From 2-02-FULL-55-14 sp964581115 (GTDB lineage Bacteria > Bacteroidota > Ignavibacteria > UBA10030), in NCBI GenBank assembly GCA_964581115.1, contig CAZOMY010000008.1:1-64000 (forward strand): a stretch of 64,000 nt of DNA, in the 5' to 3' direction. Within the stretch, counting starts at the first letter, position 1. The number at the start of each line of letters is the position of its first letter. The translations under genes were made by a program, and so were the position numbers. Positions 1-7,271 of this stretch are shown in pieces. The notes beneath the pieces are model-generated. The model saw only the letters and a program-made list of their open reading frames with translations, was not told the origin of the DNA and did not search any database.

Positions 1-68
1 GCTGATGTTGCCTAATCCACCAATGGCTCACACACAAAATCTCTGACAGTCCCGATCAATTGGATCGT

Positions 69-124
69 GACCTATGAACTCAGCCTGCCCATATCCTGCA
101 GGTACCTGCTTACTGCCTACTTCC
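69..124. repeat. Word repeat family F1, short copy (left of four-helix gene)
   Basis: This stretch starts GACCTATGAACTCAGCCTGC and ends CTGCTTACTGCCTACTTCC. It matches 568-623 closely, in the same orientation, so the two form direct repeats on either side of the four-helix-bundle gene. The CTGCTTACTGCCTAC word recurs at the ends of five longer elements further along. Nothing else is recognisable in positions 1-145. Confidence 0.75.
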
Positions 125-145
125 TTAAGCCTTCTGCTTGTCGAT

Positions 146-529
146 CTACCACAGGAACTTTTTCGGATCGTCGATCATGGAATGCAGCATGGCGCCAATC
201 TCGTCATACGTTTCCGTCAAGCGCTCCCACGTCGCCGTGTCGATGTATCCGAAATCCTTCGAGAAGTCAAGCCAGATGGTCGTTTCGGCCTGCTCGCCAG
301 ACGCGTCCGTGAGTTTGTTCACGAAGGCCTTCGGATACCGCCGCTTCTTCCAAGCCTCTCCCGTGATGGCCGGTATCGCCCTCGATGACCTCCGGATCTG
401 GTCGGTGAGTGAGTAGCGCTCCTCTGGAGGAAATCCCTTCGTGATCTGATGGATCTCCTTTGCCGCTTCGTATGACAATTGATAGACCTTCAGGTCCCGG
501 TATCCCCGGTACTCTCGGTGGTTCTTCAT
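146..529 (-). CDS. Four-helix-bundle protein (23S rRNA intervening-sequence protein family)
   Basis: The 127-residue product matches the small four-helix-bundle family first seen in 23S rRNA intervening sequences (related to bAvd of diversity-generating retroelements). Visible family signatures are RDLKVYQLSYEAAKEI near the start, FPPEERYSLTDQIRRSSR, then EAWKKRRYP, AETTIWLDF and a C-terminal MLHSMIDDP. The usual NIAEAW stretch is changed to AITGEAW. The ATG at 529 starts the conserved MKNHREYRGYRDL segment; a longer reading frame exists but lies partly inside the flanking repeat. No biochemical function is established for free-standing members. The gene is bounded by 55-bp direct repeats (69-124 and 568-623), which suggests it arrived as a unit with them; that is inference. 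A second member of the family lies at 40703-41056. Confidence 0.85.
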   Translation of the reverse strand: MKNHREYRGYRDLKVYQLSYEAAKEIHQITKGFPPEERYSLTDQIRRSSRAIPAITGEAWKKRRYPKAFVNKLTDASGEQAETTIWLDFSKDFGYIDTATWERLTETYDEIGAMLHSMIDDPKKFLW

Positions 530-567
530 ACGCCCCCCTCTTTTCCTTGCATTCAAACTGAGTTCTT

Positions 568-623
568 GACCTTTGAACTCAACCTGCATCGGCCTGCAGG
601 TTCCTGCCTACTGCCTACTTCTC
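568..623. repeat. Word repeat family F1, short copy (right of four-helix gene)
   Basis: Direct-repeat partner of 69-124: it starts GACCTTTGAACTCAACCTGC and ends CCTGCCTACTGCCTACTTCT. On the minus strand it reads AAGTAGGCAGTAGGCAGG, and the TAG inside the first word is the stop codon of aroQ (617-615). The repeat therefore begins inside the aroQ reading frame. Confidence 0.75.
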
Positions 624-1046
624 AATGGTCTCCATCAGAAATCTCACCGCCAACTCATAGCCCTTCATCCCGGCCCCAGCGAAGACCGCTGCACACACCG
701 GCGCCGTCACGCTCTTGCTCCTGAACTCCTCCCGTGCGTGGATATTCGAGATGTGCACCTCGACGACCGGGATCCTGAGGGCCGCAATGGCGTCGCGGAT
801 AGCGTACGAGTAATGGGTGTAAGCGCCTGGATTGATCACCACGCCGTCCGTCATGCCGTCCATGCACTTGTTGAGCGCGTCGATGAGCGCTCCTTCGTGG
901 TTTGACTGGAGGAACTCCAGCTTGGCCGACGGGAAGGCTTTCTTGAGGTCGTTCTCGAGGTCCCAGAGCGATCGGGTGCCGTAGATCTCGGGCTCTCTTT
1001 TGCCCAAGAGATTCAGGTTGGGCCCGTTGAGGACAAGGATGCGCAT
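615..1046 (-). CDS. aroQ: 3-dehydroquinate dehydratase, type II
   Basis: Cytosolic shikimate-pathway enzyme that dehydrates 3-dehydroquinate to 3-dehydroshikimate by trans elimination. At 143 residues it has normal type II length. Visible motifs are NGPNLNLLG at residues 7-15, the loop tyrosine in EPEIYGTR (Y22), the substrate-binding NPGAYTHYS around 72-80, and EVHISNIHAREEFR around 96-109, which holds the conserved catalytic-site histidine. The ATG at 1046 is preceded by GAGGAA at good spacing. No other shikimate gene is nearby. The stop codon lies inside a copy of the F1 repeat. Confidence 0.95.
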   Translation of the reverse strand: MRILVLNGPNLNLLGKREPEIYGTRSLWDLENDLKKAFPSAKLEFLQSNHEGALIDALNKCMDGMTDGVVINPGAYTHYSYAIRDAIAALRIPVVEVHISNIHAREEFRSKSVTAPVCAAVFAGAGMKGYELAVRFLMETIEK

Positions 1047-1068
1047 GGGGATTCCTCGGGAGATCTTG

Positions 1069-1154
1069 GGTAGATGGTAGATGTAAGTAGAAAGATATAA
1101 GACTGAGGCGCAAGTGCGTACTTCAGTCTTTCATCTCCCATCTTACATCTACCT
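1069..1154. repeat. Word repeat family F2, inverted-repeat element
   Basis: GTAGATGTAAG (1077-1087) and CTTACATCTAC (1142-1152) are perfect 11-bp inverted arms. An inner pair, AGACTGA (1100-1106) and TCAGTCT (1123-1129), extends the hairpin. It fills the gap between the start of aroQ and the stop of the phosphatase gene (1162). It has the same architecture as F1 but unrelated sequence. It could also act as the terminator of the phosphatase gene, although no T tract is present. Confidence 0.65.
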
Positions 1155-1161
1155 CTGTTAT

Positions 1162-3600
1162 TCACCGGATCTTCACCGCCACCAGCGTCCTATCATCGTG
1201 CGCCTTCTCCTTGCCCACCCACGCGGCCACGTCGGCGAAAGTGCCGCTCAGGATCTGGTCGGCGGAGCCGTAGCCGTGCTTCGCGATCGAGGCCGCCAGG
1301 CGTTCGTCTCCGAATTCCTCCCGGGCCTTGTTCATCGCCTCGGAGATGCCGTCCGTATAGAAGACGAACACGTCTCCAAACCGGCAGTCGAACGACGCCT
1401 CCTGGATCGATCGCTCGAAGGCCGGTCCAGGATCCATGCCGAGCGCGAGTCCTGTGGAATTGAGCACTTCGGCCTTCGGCATGCCGTTCCGGAAATGCAT
1501 CACGGGGTTGTGCCCCGCTCGAGCGAGCGTCATCGTACCCCGCTCAGGGTCGTAGACGCCGTAAACGAGCGAGATGAACACGCCCCGTTCGACGTTCTCG
1601 TAGAAATGCCGGTTGACCGCTGTGAGCACAGCAGCGGGTGAGGGCGTTGTCTGCGCGATGGCGCGCAGGAATCCCTTCGTGAGCGTCATGAAGAACGCCG
1701 CTTGCGTCCCCTTGCCCGACACGTCGCCGACAGCAATGCCCCAGCGTCCGTTCGGAAGAGGAATGAAGTCGTAGTAGTCGCCCCCCACTTCCTGTGCCGG
1801 TTCGCACCTCGACGCGACGTCGAGCCGTGGTATATCTGGACGCTTCTTCGGCAGGAACGACATCTGCACCGTCCGGGCGATCGCGATCTCGTGTTGCAAC
1901 CGCTCGCGTTCGGTGATGTTGCGGGCGAACGCCGGTGTGATCGCCTCGAAATCGGTCAGCTCGTTGCGCCGGAACTGCACCGCCAGTCCGCTCAGCATGA
2001 CGAGTCCGAACACGACGACCAGGCCGACCGCCGAACTCTCGAACGCACCCGACACATGCAGCAGGGCCCCCTGTTTGGCCACGCCGTAGACGAGCACCGC
2101 CAAGAACCCGGCGACGGCATCGAACCTGATCATTCCCATCACGAAGACCAGCGATGAGGCCAGCACGAGCAACGGCGCTCCCCACCACGGCTCGATCTCC
2201 GCCGATCGTGAGATGGCAACGCTGACCGCCGTGACGATGGCGACGAGCGCCGTGGATCGAACGCGGCGTCGAAGCCAGGAGACAAGGAAAAGGACGAAGA
2301 ACGCTACCAGATACGTCGTGCCGTAGAAGGCGTGCGTGACGGCGTACGCCGCCGGACTCAGGATCGAGAGTCCCTGCAGGCTTGGTTCGTCGGCGCCGTA
2401 GGTCGCGATCGGGAGCCAACGCGACAAGGTCGACACGATGCCGAGGTCGAGCGCGTATGCGAGCGCGCCCAAGGCCGCCCCGACGACGACGCTCGCCCCG
2501 ATGCGCGAGTGGACCAGGTAGCCGTTCACGATGAGGTCGAGCGGCACCATCTTCTCCGGCCAGGCCTCGCGTACGACCGATTCGCTGACGGCCCACGTGA
2601 TCACAAGCCCGCCGCCGAAAAAGACGGACGACATCGCGAGCGGAACGAGAAAATCCCAGGTGCCGCGGCCGGAGAGCGTGAACGACATCTCGAAGGTGAT
2701 GACTACGGCCGAAGCGATGCCCATGAACCACGCCATGCGGAAACCGATCTCGTAGGCCCGGAATCGGCGGAACGAGATGACGATCATCGTGATCACGAGG
2801 GCCACCCACATGACGATGACGATGATCGCCTGCCAGTTGCCGCTCTCGGGCCGCTTGAAGCTGTCGGGGACCACCACCTCGGCCTCGGCGCGGGTGACGA
2901 TGTTGCCGGCGACCAGTACGGTCAGCTGCACCGGGTCTCCGGAGGCGGTGTTCCGCAGCGTCCATTGATACTCGTGGTCGATGCGGGAGCGCTGTTCGAT
3001 GCGGCGAGGGGACCAGGCGGAATCGTCGACAATCGTGCGGGGAGCGACACCCGTGAGCGGTTCAAGACCGTCGAAGCCGGAGAGCAGGAACGTCTGCGCC
3101 AGTACGCGGGCGGAGTCGGCCGACACGTTGGGAATGGCGACGGTGTCGGCGACGGAGCGGGTGAAGCCCAGCAAGCGCCCGTGTGCATCGAGAGTGACGG
3201 TGACGTCGCCCGCCAGCCAGTTCCGGAGCGCATCGAGGTCTCTTTCGGTCGAGCTGTTGCGAAGGGTGATGTTCTCGTCGCCGCGGCGCGTGAATCGAAC
3301 CTGCCACACATATGCAGGGAGTCCGGACCGGAGAAGTTCGTTGCCCCGCTCGATCCCATGCGTTGACTGCATCTGGCGGACGAGCAGTTTGCGGGGAACG
3401 AGGGAGATGCGCTCATTCAGCCCTGTGAGGTTGATGCCTTGCGAGGCAGCTACGGCGTGCGCCCGTTCTCGCGCCTGATCGCGCGTCACGAAGAGGGCGA
3501 TCCCGGCGTCGGGGTCGGCAGCGGGAGCAAGCCAAACGGCCACGATCAGGGCGACAGCGCCCAGCAGAGCGTAGGGGAGGAGGCGGAGGAAGCGGGTCAT
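1162..3600 (-). CDS. Membrane-anchored SpoIIE/RsbU-type PP2C serine phosphatase
   Basis: The 812-residue protein has an N-terminal membrane anchor (about residues 7-24), an extracytoplasmic domain of about 230 residues, a multi-pass membrane region (roughly 255-545), and a cytoplasmic SpoIIE-type phosphatase domain from about 570. The phosphatase shows the RsbU linker ARTVQMSFLPKKRP, then GGDYYDF with the metal-binding aspartate, VGDVSGKGTQAA, ARAGHNP, and a closing FYTDGISEA plus HDDRTLVAVKI. RsbU-like enzymes dephosphorylate anti-anti-sigma (STAS) proteins in partner-switching pathways; no anti-sigma or STAS gene is visible nearby, so the target is unknown. The membrane part suggests that an envelope signal controls it. 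The ATG at 3600 begins a plausible signal anchor. Confidence 0.88.
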   Translation of the reverse strand: MTRFLRLLPYALLGAVALIVAVWLAPAADPDAGIALFVTRDQARERAHAVAASQGINLTGLNERISLVPRKLLVRQMQSTHGIERGNELLRSGLPAYVWQVRFTRRGDENITLRNSSTERDLDALRNWLAGDVTVTLDAHGRLLGFTRSVADTVAIPNVSADSARVLAQTFLLSGFDGLEPLTGVAPRTIVDDSAWSPRRIEQRSRIDHEYQWTLRNTASGDPVQLTVLVAGNIVTRAEAEVVVPDSFKRPESGNWQAIIVIVMWVALVITMIVISFRRFRAYEIGFRMAWFMGIASAVVITFEMSFTLSGRGTWDFLVPLAMSSVFFGGGLVITWAVSESVVREAWPEKMVPLDLIVNGYLVHSRIGASVVVGAALGALAYALDLGIVSTLSRWLPIATYGADEPSLQGLSILSPAAYAVTHAFYGTTYLVAFFVLFLVSWLRRRVRSTALVAIVTAVSVAISRSAEIEPWWGAPLLVLASSLVFVMGMIRFDAVAGFLAVLVYGVAKQGALLHVSGAFESSAVGLVVVFGLVMLSGLAVQFRRNELTDFEAITPAFARNITERERLQHEIAIARTVQMSFLPKKRPDIPRLDVASRCEPAQEVGGDYYDFIPLPNGRWGIAVGDVSGKGTQAAFFMTLTKGFLRAIAQTTPSPAAVLTAVNRHFYENVERGVFISLVYGVYDPERGTMTLARAGHNPVMHFRNGMPKAEVLNSTGLALGMDPGPAFERSIQEASFDCRFGDVFVFYTDGISEAMNKAREEFGDERLAASIAKHGYGSADQILSGTFADVAAWVGKEKAHDDRTLVAVKIR

Positions 3601-3755
3601 GAGAGAAAGGGGTAAAGAGTCGTCGGTCGTCGGTCGACAGCAGCGGAGATGGGGACGATGGGGGAGAACATGGAGAGACGTCCTTGGAATACTGAATGAG
3701 GGCGTCAGGGGATGTGCTTCGTCGCTCTGCGACGTCGTATTGGGCCTCCGGTTGT

Positions 3756-3903
3756 CATTCCGAACGTCGCGTTGTGCTCATGATCTCAGGTTGAGAGCGA
3801 CGATTCCGAATCTCGCTCCGGGGCATATTGGTGATTCAAGACGATAGATTCCGAATCCGCCTGCGGCAGGGGTCAGAGGTAAAGTGCGGTTTGGAATGAC
3901 AAA
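3756..3903. repeat. Dispersed TCATTCCGAAC element (family F3)
   Basis: An element of about 150 bp starts TCATTCCGAACGTCGCG and ends GGTTTGGAATGACA, so its termini are inverted repeats; inside are GATTCCGAATCTCGCTCC and GATTCCGAATCCGCCTGC. A second copy sits at 30511-30702 with the same order of parts, and a lone TCATTCCGAAAAAGTCG follows at 3922-3938. The gap 3601-3946 holds this element plus a GTCGTCGGTCGTCGGTC word repeat (about 3616-3633); no gene is seen there. Confidence 0.75.
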
Positions 3904-3946
3904 CTGGGCGCTCCTTCTTTGTCATTCCGAAAAAGTCGTTGTTCTG

Positions 3947-4387
3947 CTATAATGTTGCTTCATCAGGCGACTTCGGATCGGAGTTTGCCGAGTCATCATC
4001 GCCTGGCAGGGACGCCTTCTGCTTGTTTGAGGAGGTTGGCTCTTCGGCCACGGCCACTTCTGTTTCGGCAGCTGTCGTGTCGCCACGATGACCCCGAGCT
4101 GCCACGCCGGCGGCACGAAGGGCTTCGTGCGCGGCCTTTGAGAGTTCTTCTTCTATGAACTCCCGAACGGCGGGCTTCAGGTAGACCTCTTCGACTCCCA
4201 CTTCAGCGATCGCCTGGGCAACGACAGAGCTCTTCTTGGTCGGCGCCAGCTTGCGGTTCACGACGATCAACCGCTCGGCCTTGAGCACGCAGTAGCCGCC
4301 GTCGAAGTCCCCCTTTTCGTAGCGAATGGTGATACCGGAGCGTTCAGCGAGTTCTTCGAGCTCTTTGAGGATCTGTTCGGCCGTCAT
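3947..4387 (-). CDS. Conserved hypothetical protein with acidic C-terminal tail
   Basis: The 146-residue product is not recognised beyond a general resemblance to short conserved proteins of this bacterial group. Residues 1-100 look folded: a leading helix (AEQILKELEELAERSG), a short beta segment with GYCVLKAERLIVVNRKL, and a helical stretch with AVREFIEEELSKAAHEAL. From about residue 105 the chain becomes low complexity, rich in Ala, Glu, Ser, Asp and Pro, and is probably disordered. There is no signal peptide, membrane segment or cysteine motif. I chose the ATG at 4387 over an upstream TTG because it directly precedes the first predicted helix. The gene stands alone between two repeat elements. 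Confidence 0.7.
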   Translation of the reverse strand: MTAEQILKELEELAERSGITIRYEKGDFDGGYCVLKAERLIVVNRKLAPTKKSSVVAQAIAEVGVEEVYLKPAVREFIEEELSKAAHEALRAAGVAARGHRGDTTAAETEVAVAEEPTSSNKQKASLPGDDDSANSDPKSPDEATL

Positions 4388-4439
4388 ATCAAGAAATTTA
4401 CCTGAACGAGCAGGGAATAACAAGGCGGGGCCTGAGAGA

Positions 4440-4572
4440 GCGAGGAGGAGTAAGCAGTGAGCAGGAACTCACTGGCTGTGTACGGGTGGAGATCCGATGA
4501 CAAGAACACATGATCTGTTCTCTTGGATATCTGGCTGATCGGACCCGAATGGTACGTGCGTACTGCCTACTG
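4440..4572. repeat. Word repeat family F1, full-length element
   Basis: Runs from AGTAAGCAGTGAGCAGG to GTACGTGCGTACTGCCTACT, giving inverted ends. The core reads TCCGATGACAAGAACACATG then ATCTGTTCTCTTGGATATC, which is itself an imperfect palindrome. The orientation of the core is the same as at 16350-16473 and opposite to the copies at 7128, 10971 and 21388. The right end supplies the last codons and the TAG stop of the TPR gene. Confidence 0.8.
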
Positions 4573-6153
4573 CTTTTCGATCTTCTCCATCTCCCGCTCC
4601 ATCCTTGTTCGCAGGGTCACTTCCCAGTCATAATCCTCGTACGCCAACGCTTGCTCCAACGTCCGCTTTGCCTCCGACGTCTGGCCAAGCCGGGCCTGGG
4701 AGCGTGCCAGTACCAGCAACGTATGGGGAATGACCCAAGTCTCGCGCTTCGGACTCAGCTGAAGGACCTTCTGCGCTTCGGTCAGCACTGTCCGGTCGTC
4801 GTCGCATTGAAAGGCCGTCTGTATCACGCCATAGATCGCCTGCGCCTGATGTTCCGGATCGCCCGACGACTGGTGTGCGGCCGTCCGATACAACGCGATT
4901 GCCCGGTCCCGGTTGCCGCGTTGTACTTCGTTGCCGGCGACGACCAGCGCGATGTCGACCTTCGTCATAGGGGCGGCGATGAGGAGTTGTGCCCGTCTCC
5001 AATAGACCGATTCCCACGGCATGTCGGGGTCGGTGGTGCGTTTCATCCGGTTCCACGTGGCGACGGCCTTTGACCGGTCGCCCGACAGCTCGTACGCGAT
5101 CCCCAACCGGTAGTAGATGCTGTTGCCGACGTTCTCCTTGTTCTCGGACCGGTCAATGTACTCCTCCCAGTGCTCAACCGCGTCCAGGAAGTCCCCCCGT
5201 GTGAAATAGGCCGACGCGAGCGTGCTGTGTGCGTACTCATCGCCGATCTTGACCTGAGCCTTTTCGTTGATGGCGATGGCTCGCTCGCCGATGGCGATGG
5301 CGCTGTCGATCTGATCGCGGCGAAGCTGCCAGGCCGCATACGTCGTCAGGAAGAGCGAATTCGTGGGGTACTGGTCCATAATGCGTCGCATATAGCGCTC
5401 GGCCTCGTTGTACCGTTCCTCAAAGAAACAGAACTGCGCGTAGTAGAAGGACGCCTCGGTGCGGGTGTAGATGCCGTTATCCGCGGCGTTGCGGATCATG
5501 GCCAGTCCCCCTTCGAGATCGCCGCTGAAGCCGATCAGGTTCAGCAGCCAGGAGAACGAACGGGGGATCTTGGCAATGAGGTACGAAAAGAGGCCGAATC
5601 CGAGTTGTGCGTCGACGGAAAGTCCCGGGCCGGTGGCCGCTTCTCTCAGCAGGCTATAGCCCTTGCGTCCGTCCCACACGGCCGACACGATGCTGCCGTT
5701 CCGTTGGTAGGCGAGGCCACGGTAACCGTAGATGCCCCCGAGATAGAACTTGGCCGTGAGGTCCTTCGCGTTCCGGTCCACGAGCGATTCGGCCTTGTCG
5801 ATCACCGTCTCCGACAATTCGAAGAACCGGTCGTACGCCTTCCGGTCGGTCGAGAGCTGGTAGACGTAAAAGTGGACCATGCTTTTGAAGAACCAGCCGC
5901 GCGGGTCGTTGGGGGCCATGCGCGTGACCTCGTCGAAGGTCCTCTCGGCCTCATCGATTTGCAGGGCGTAAAGATGGTCGATCCCTTGGACGGTGAGGGA
6001 GTGGACACGGGCCCAATCCGGGTTCTGCCCGTGAAGGATCACTGGGGCGAAAAACAAGATGCACAGGAGATATCTCGAAGTGCGAATTGCGAATTGCGAA
6101 ACAACTGACGCGATATGAGGCAGAGGCCGGAATTTAGTGCGCATCCTTTCCAT
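4567..6153 (-). CDS. Exported tetratricopeptide-repeat protein
   Basis: The 528-residue protein has an N-terminal hydrophobic export signal (RYLLCILFFAPVILHGQ, about residues 24-40) followed by repeated helix pairs of TPR type. Examples are ALQIDEAERTFDEVTRMAPNDP, RYNEAERYMRRIMDQYP, DFLDAVEHWEEYIDRS and GDRSKAVATWNRM. TPR arrays are protein-binding scaffolds; no enzymatic motif is present, so a periplasmic assembly or lipid-related partner role is only inference. The ATG at 6153 has GGAAAGAG just upstream. Its first codons overlap the F4 repeat, so the true start could lie nearer the hydrophobic segment. A far longer open frame reaching 7125 exists but its extra part is an out-of-frame shadow of the PAP2 gene. 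The stop TAG lies in the F1 repeat. Confidence 0.82.
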   Translation of the reverse strand: MERMRTKFRPLPHIASVVSQFAIRTSRYLLCILFFAPVILHGQNPDWARVHSLTVQGIDHLYALQIDEAERTFDEVTRMAPNDPRGWFFKSMVHFYVYQLSTDRKAYDRFFELSETVIDKAESLVDRNAKDLTAKFYLGGIYGYRGLAYQRNGSIVSAVWDGRKGYSLLREAATGPGLSVDAQLGFGLFSYLIAKIPRSFSWLLNLIGFSGDLEGGLAMIRNAADNGIYTRTEASFYYAQFCFFEERYNEAERYMRRIMDQYPTNSLFLTTYAAWQLRRDQIDSAIAIGERAIAINEKAQVKIGDEYAHSTLASAYFTRGDFLDAVEHWEEYIDRSENKENVGNSIYYRLGIAYELSGDRSKAVATWNRMKRTTDPDMPWESVYWRRAQLLIAAPMTKVDIALVVAGNEVQRGNRDRAIALYRTAAHQSSGDPEHQAQAIYGVIQTAFQCDDDRTVLTEAQKVLQLSPKRETWVIPHTLLVLARSQARLGQTSEAKRTLEQALAYEDYDWEVTLRTRMEREMEKIEKQ

Positions 6154-6200
6154 CGTCTCTTTCCAATTCGCAATTGACAATCCGCAATCCGCAATCATCT
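6076..6200. repeat. Word repeat family F4 (GCGAATTGCGAATTGCGA)
   Basis: The left arm GTGCGAATTGCGAATTGCG (from about 6080) and right arm CCAATTCGCAATTG followed by CAATCCGCAATCCGCAATC (6162-6197) are inverted relative to each other. The element spans the junction between the TPR and PAP2 genes: the left arm is inside the TPR reading frame and the right arm reaches the PAP2 stop (6195). A related word cluster sits at 17436-17474. Confidence 0.7.
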
Positions 6201-7118
6201 CTGATTTCCCTTGACCCTCTCCCAGAAATCCTGGAACCGATCTCCGCTCCACACGGTGAACACGAAGAATACCACGCCGCCCACAAGGTCGATGACGTAG
6301 TGGTAGCGCAAATAGACGGTTGCGATGACAAGCAGGGTCGAGAGCACGGCGACGATCCACTTCGCCGACAGCCTGTATCGAAAAGCCAGCAGGACGCACA
6401 GCAACGTCATCTGCGTGTGACCGCTGGGGAAGACGTCGCGCTGGACGACCGACACGGGGTCGGGATGTCCCTTGGGGAGCGATTCGCCCGCATTGATGAG
6501 GTCGCGCATCCACTCGGTGTTGAGCAATCCGGGAAGCTCCGTGCTGAGCGAGTGGAAATCGTGGAGCGTGAATCGCGGACCGATCGCGGGCATGAGGAAG
6601 TACCCGAGGTACGACAGGTAGAAACCGTAGACGACGAGGAACGCGGCATGGTCGAACTCGCGTACGGGATACCGGCGGTAGATCTGCACTCCCACGATGA
6701 TGAAGAGGAGGTAGTATGAGAAGTAGGCTGTCTGCAGAACCTCCGTCAAGACCGGATGGGCGAACTGGAACATCCAGACGGTCGGGTCGACGCCGAACAT
6801 CCACCGGTCGACGGCAATGAAGACGTGGTCGTAGTCCACCGGATGGATGGGACGGACCATGAGATAGAGCTGTTTGAACACCAGCAAGACGATCGGGTAG
6901 CAGTACCAGCGGTGCAGGTGATGCCAGAAGCTGCGCGGCTTGCGTTCCGCCATGATCGCCAGGCCGACGATGGCTGCCATGAGGGAGAGGTCGACCGTTA
7001 CGAGCAAAGGCCAGTGAGCGACCCGCGCCATGAAGACAAGGCAGAGCGCCATCAGGAACGTTAGGAACCCGATGGAAACGACATCTAGAGGTGTCAGGAG
7101 AGTGCGTAGGCGATACAT
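6195..7118 (-). CDS. PAP2-family membrane phosphatase
   Basis: An integral membrane protein of 307 residues with about six hydrophobic segments. The phosphatase signatures are FPSGHTQ (catalytic histidine of the PSGH motif) and RYHYVIDLVGG (third motif with the second catalytic histidine and an aspartate). The layout fits the PAP2_3 (Aur1/inositol-phosphotransferase-like) subgroup, which acts on lipid phosphates or transfers phospho-head groups at the membrane. The substrate cannot be told from sequence. The ATG at 7118 was chosen because the 26 residues before it in the longer frame are encoded by the F1 repeat. Its stop is 42 bp ahead of the TPR gene start, so the two may be co-transcribed. 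Confidence 0.85.
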   Translation of the reverse strand: MYRLRTLLTPLDVVSIGFLTFLMALCLVFMARVAHWPLLVTVDLSLMAAIVGLAIMAERKPRSFWHHLHRWYCYPIVLLVFKQLYLMVRPIHPVDYDHVFIAVDRWMFGVDPTVWMFQFAHPVLTEVLQTAYFSYYLLFIIVGVQIYRRYPVREFDHAAFLVVYGFYLSYLGYFLMPAIGPRFTLHDFHSLSTELPGLLNTEWMRDLINAGESLPKGHPDPVSVVQRDVFPSGHTQMTLLCVLLAFRYRLSAKWIVAVLSTLLVIATVYLRYHYVIDLVGGVVFFVFTVWSGDRFQDFWERVKGNQR

Positions 7119-7127
7119 CAGACAACG

Positions 7128-7266
7128 TGAGATTTCATGGACAGCATGCAGTATGCAGGTACATTCTGGACCGGTCGGGCGGATGTCCAGGGACACAGAT
7201 CGTATGATCTTGTCATGAGAGGTCTCCGGCCCATAGCCTGAATGGTCCTACCCACTGCTTACTTCG
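7128..7266. repeat. Word repeat family F1, diverged full-length element
   Basis: The left end reads GCATGCAGTATGCAGGTACA and the right end ACCCACTGCTTACTTCGC. The core GGACCGGTCGGGCGGATGTC with GATCTTGTCATGAGAGGTC aligns with the copies at 10971 and 21388 in the same orientation. It fills the space between the mgtE stop (7272) and the PAP2 start (7118). Confidence 0.65.
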
Positions 7267-7271
7267 CTTCT

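Noticed and set aside
6154..7125. 324-residue N-terminal extension of the TPR protein in the same open frame
   Set aside because: It overlaps the PAP2 gene in another frame on the same strand, is rich in Arg, Pro and Ser as expected for a shadow frame, and starts inside the F1 repeat.
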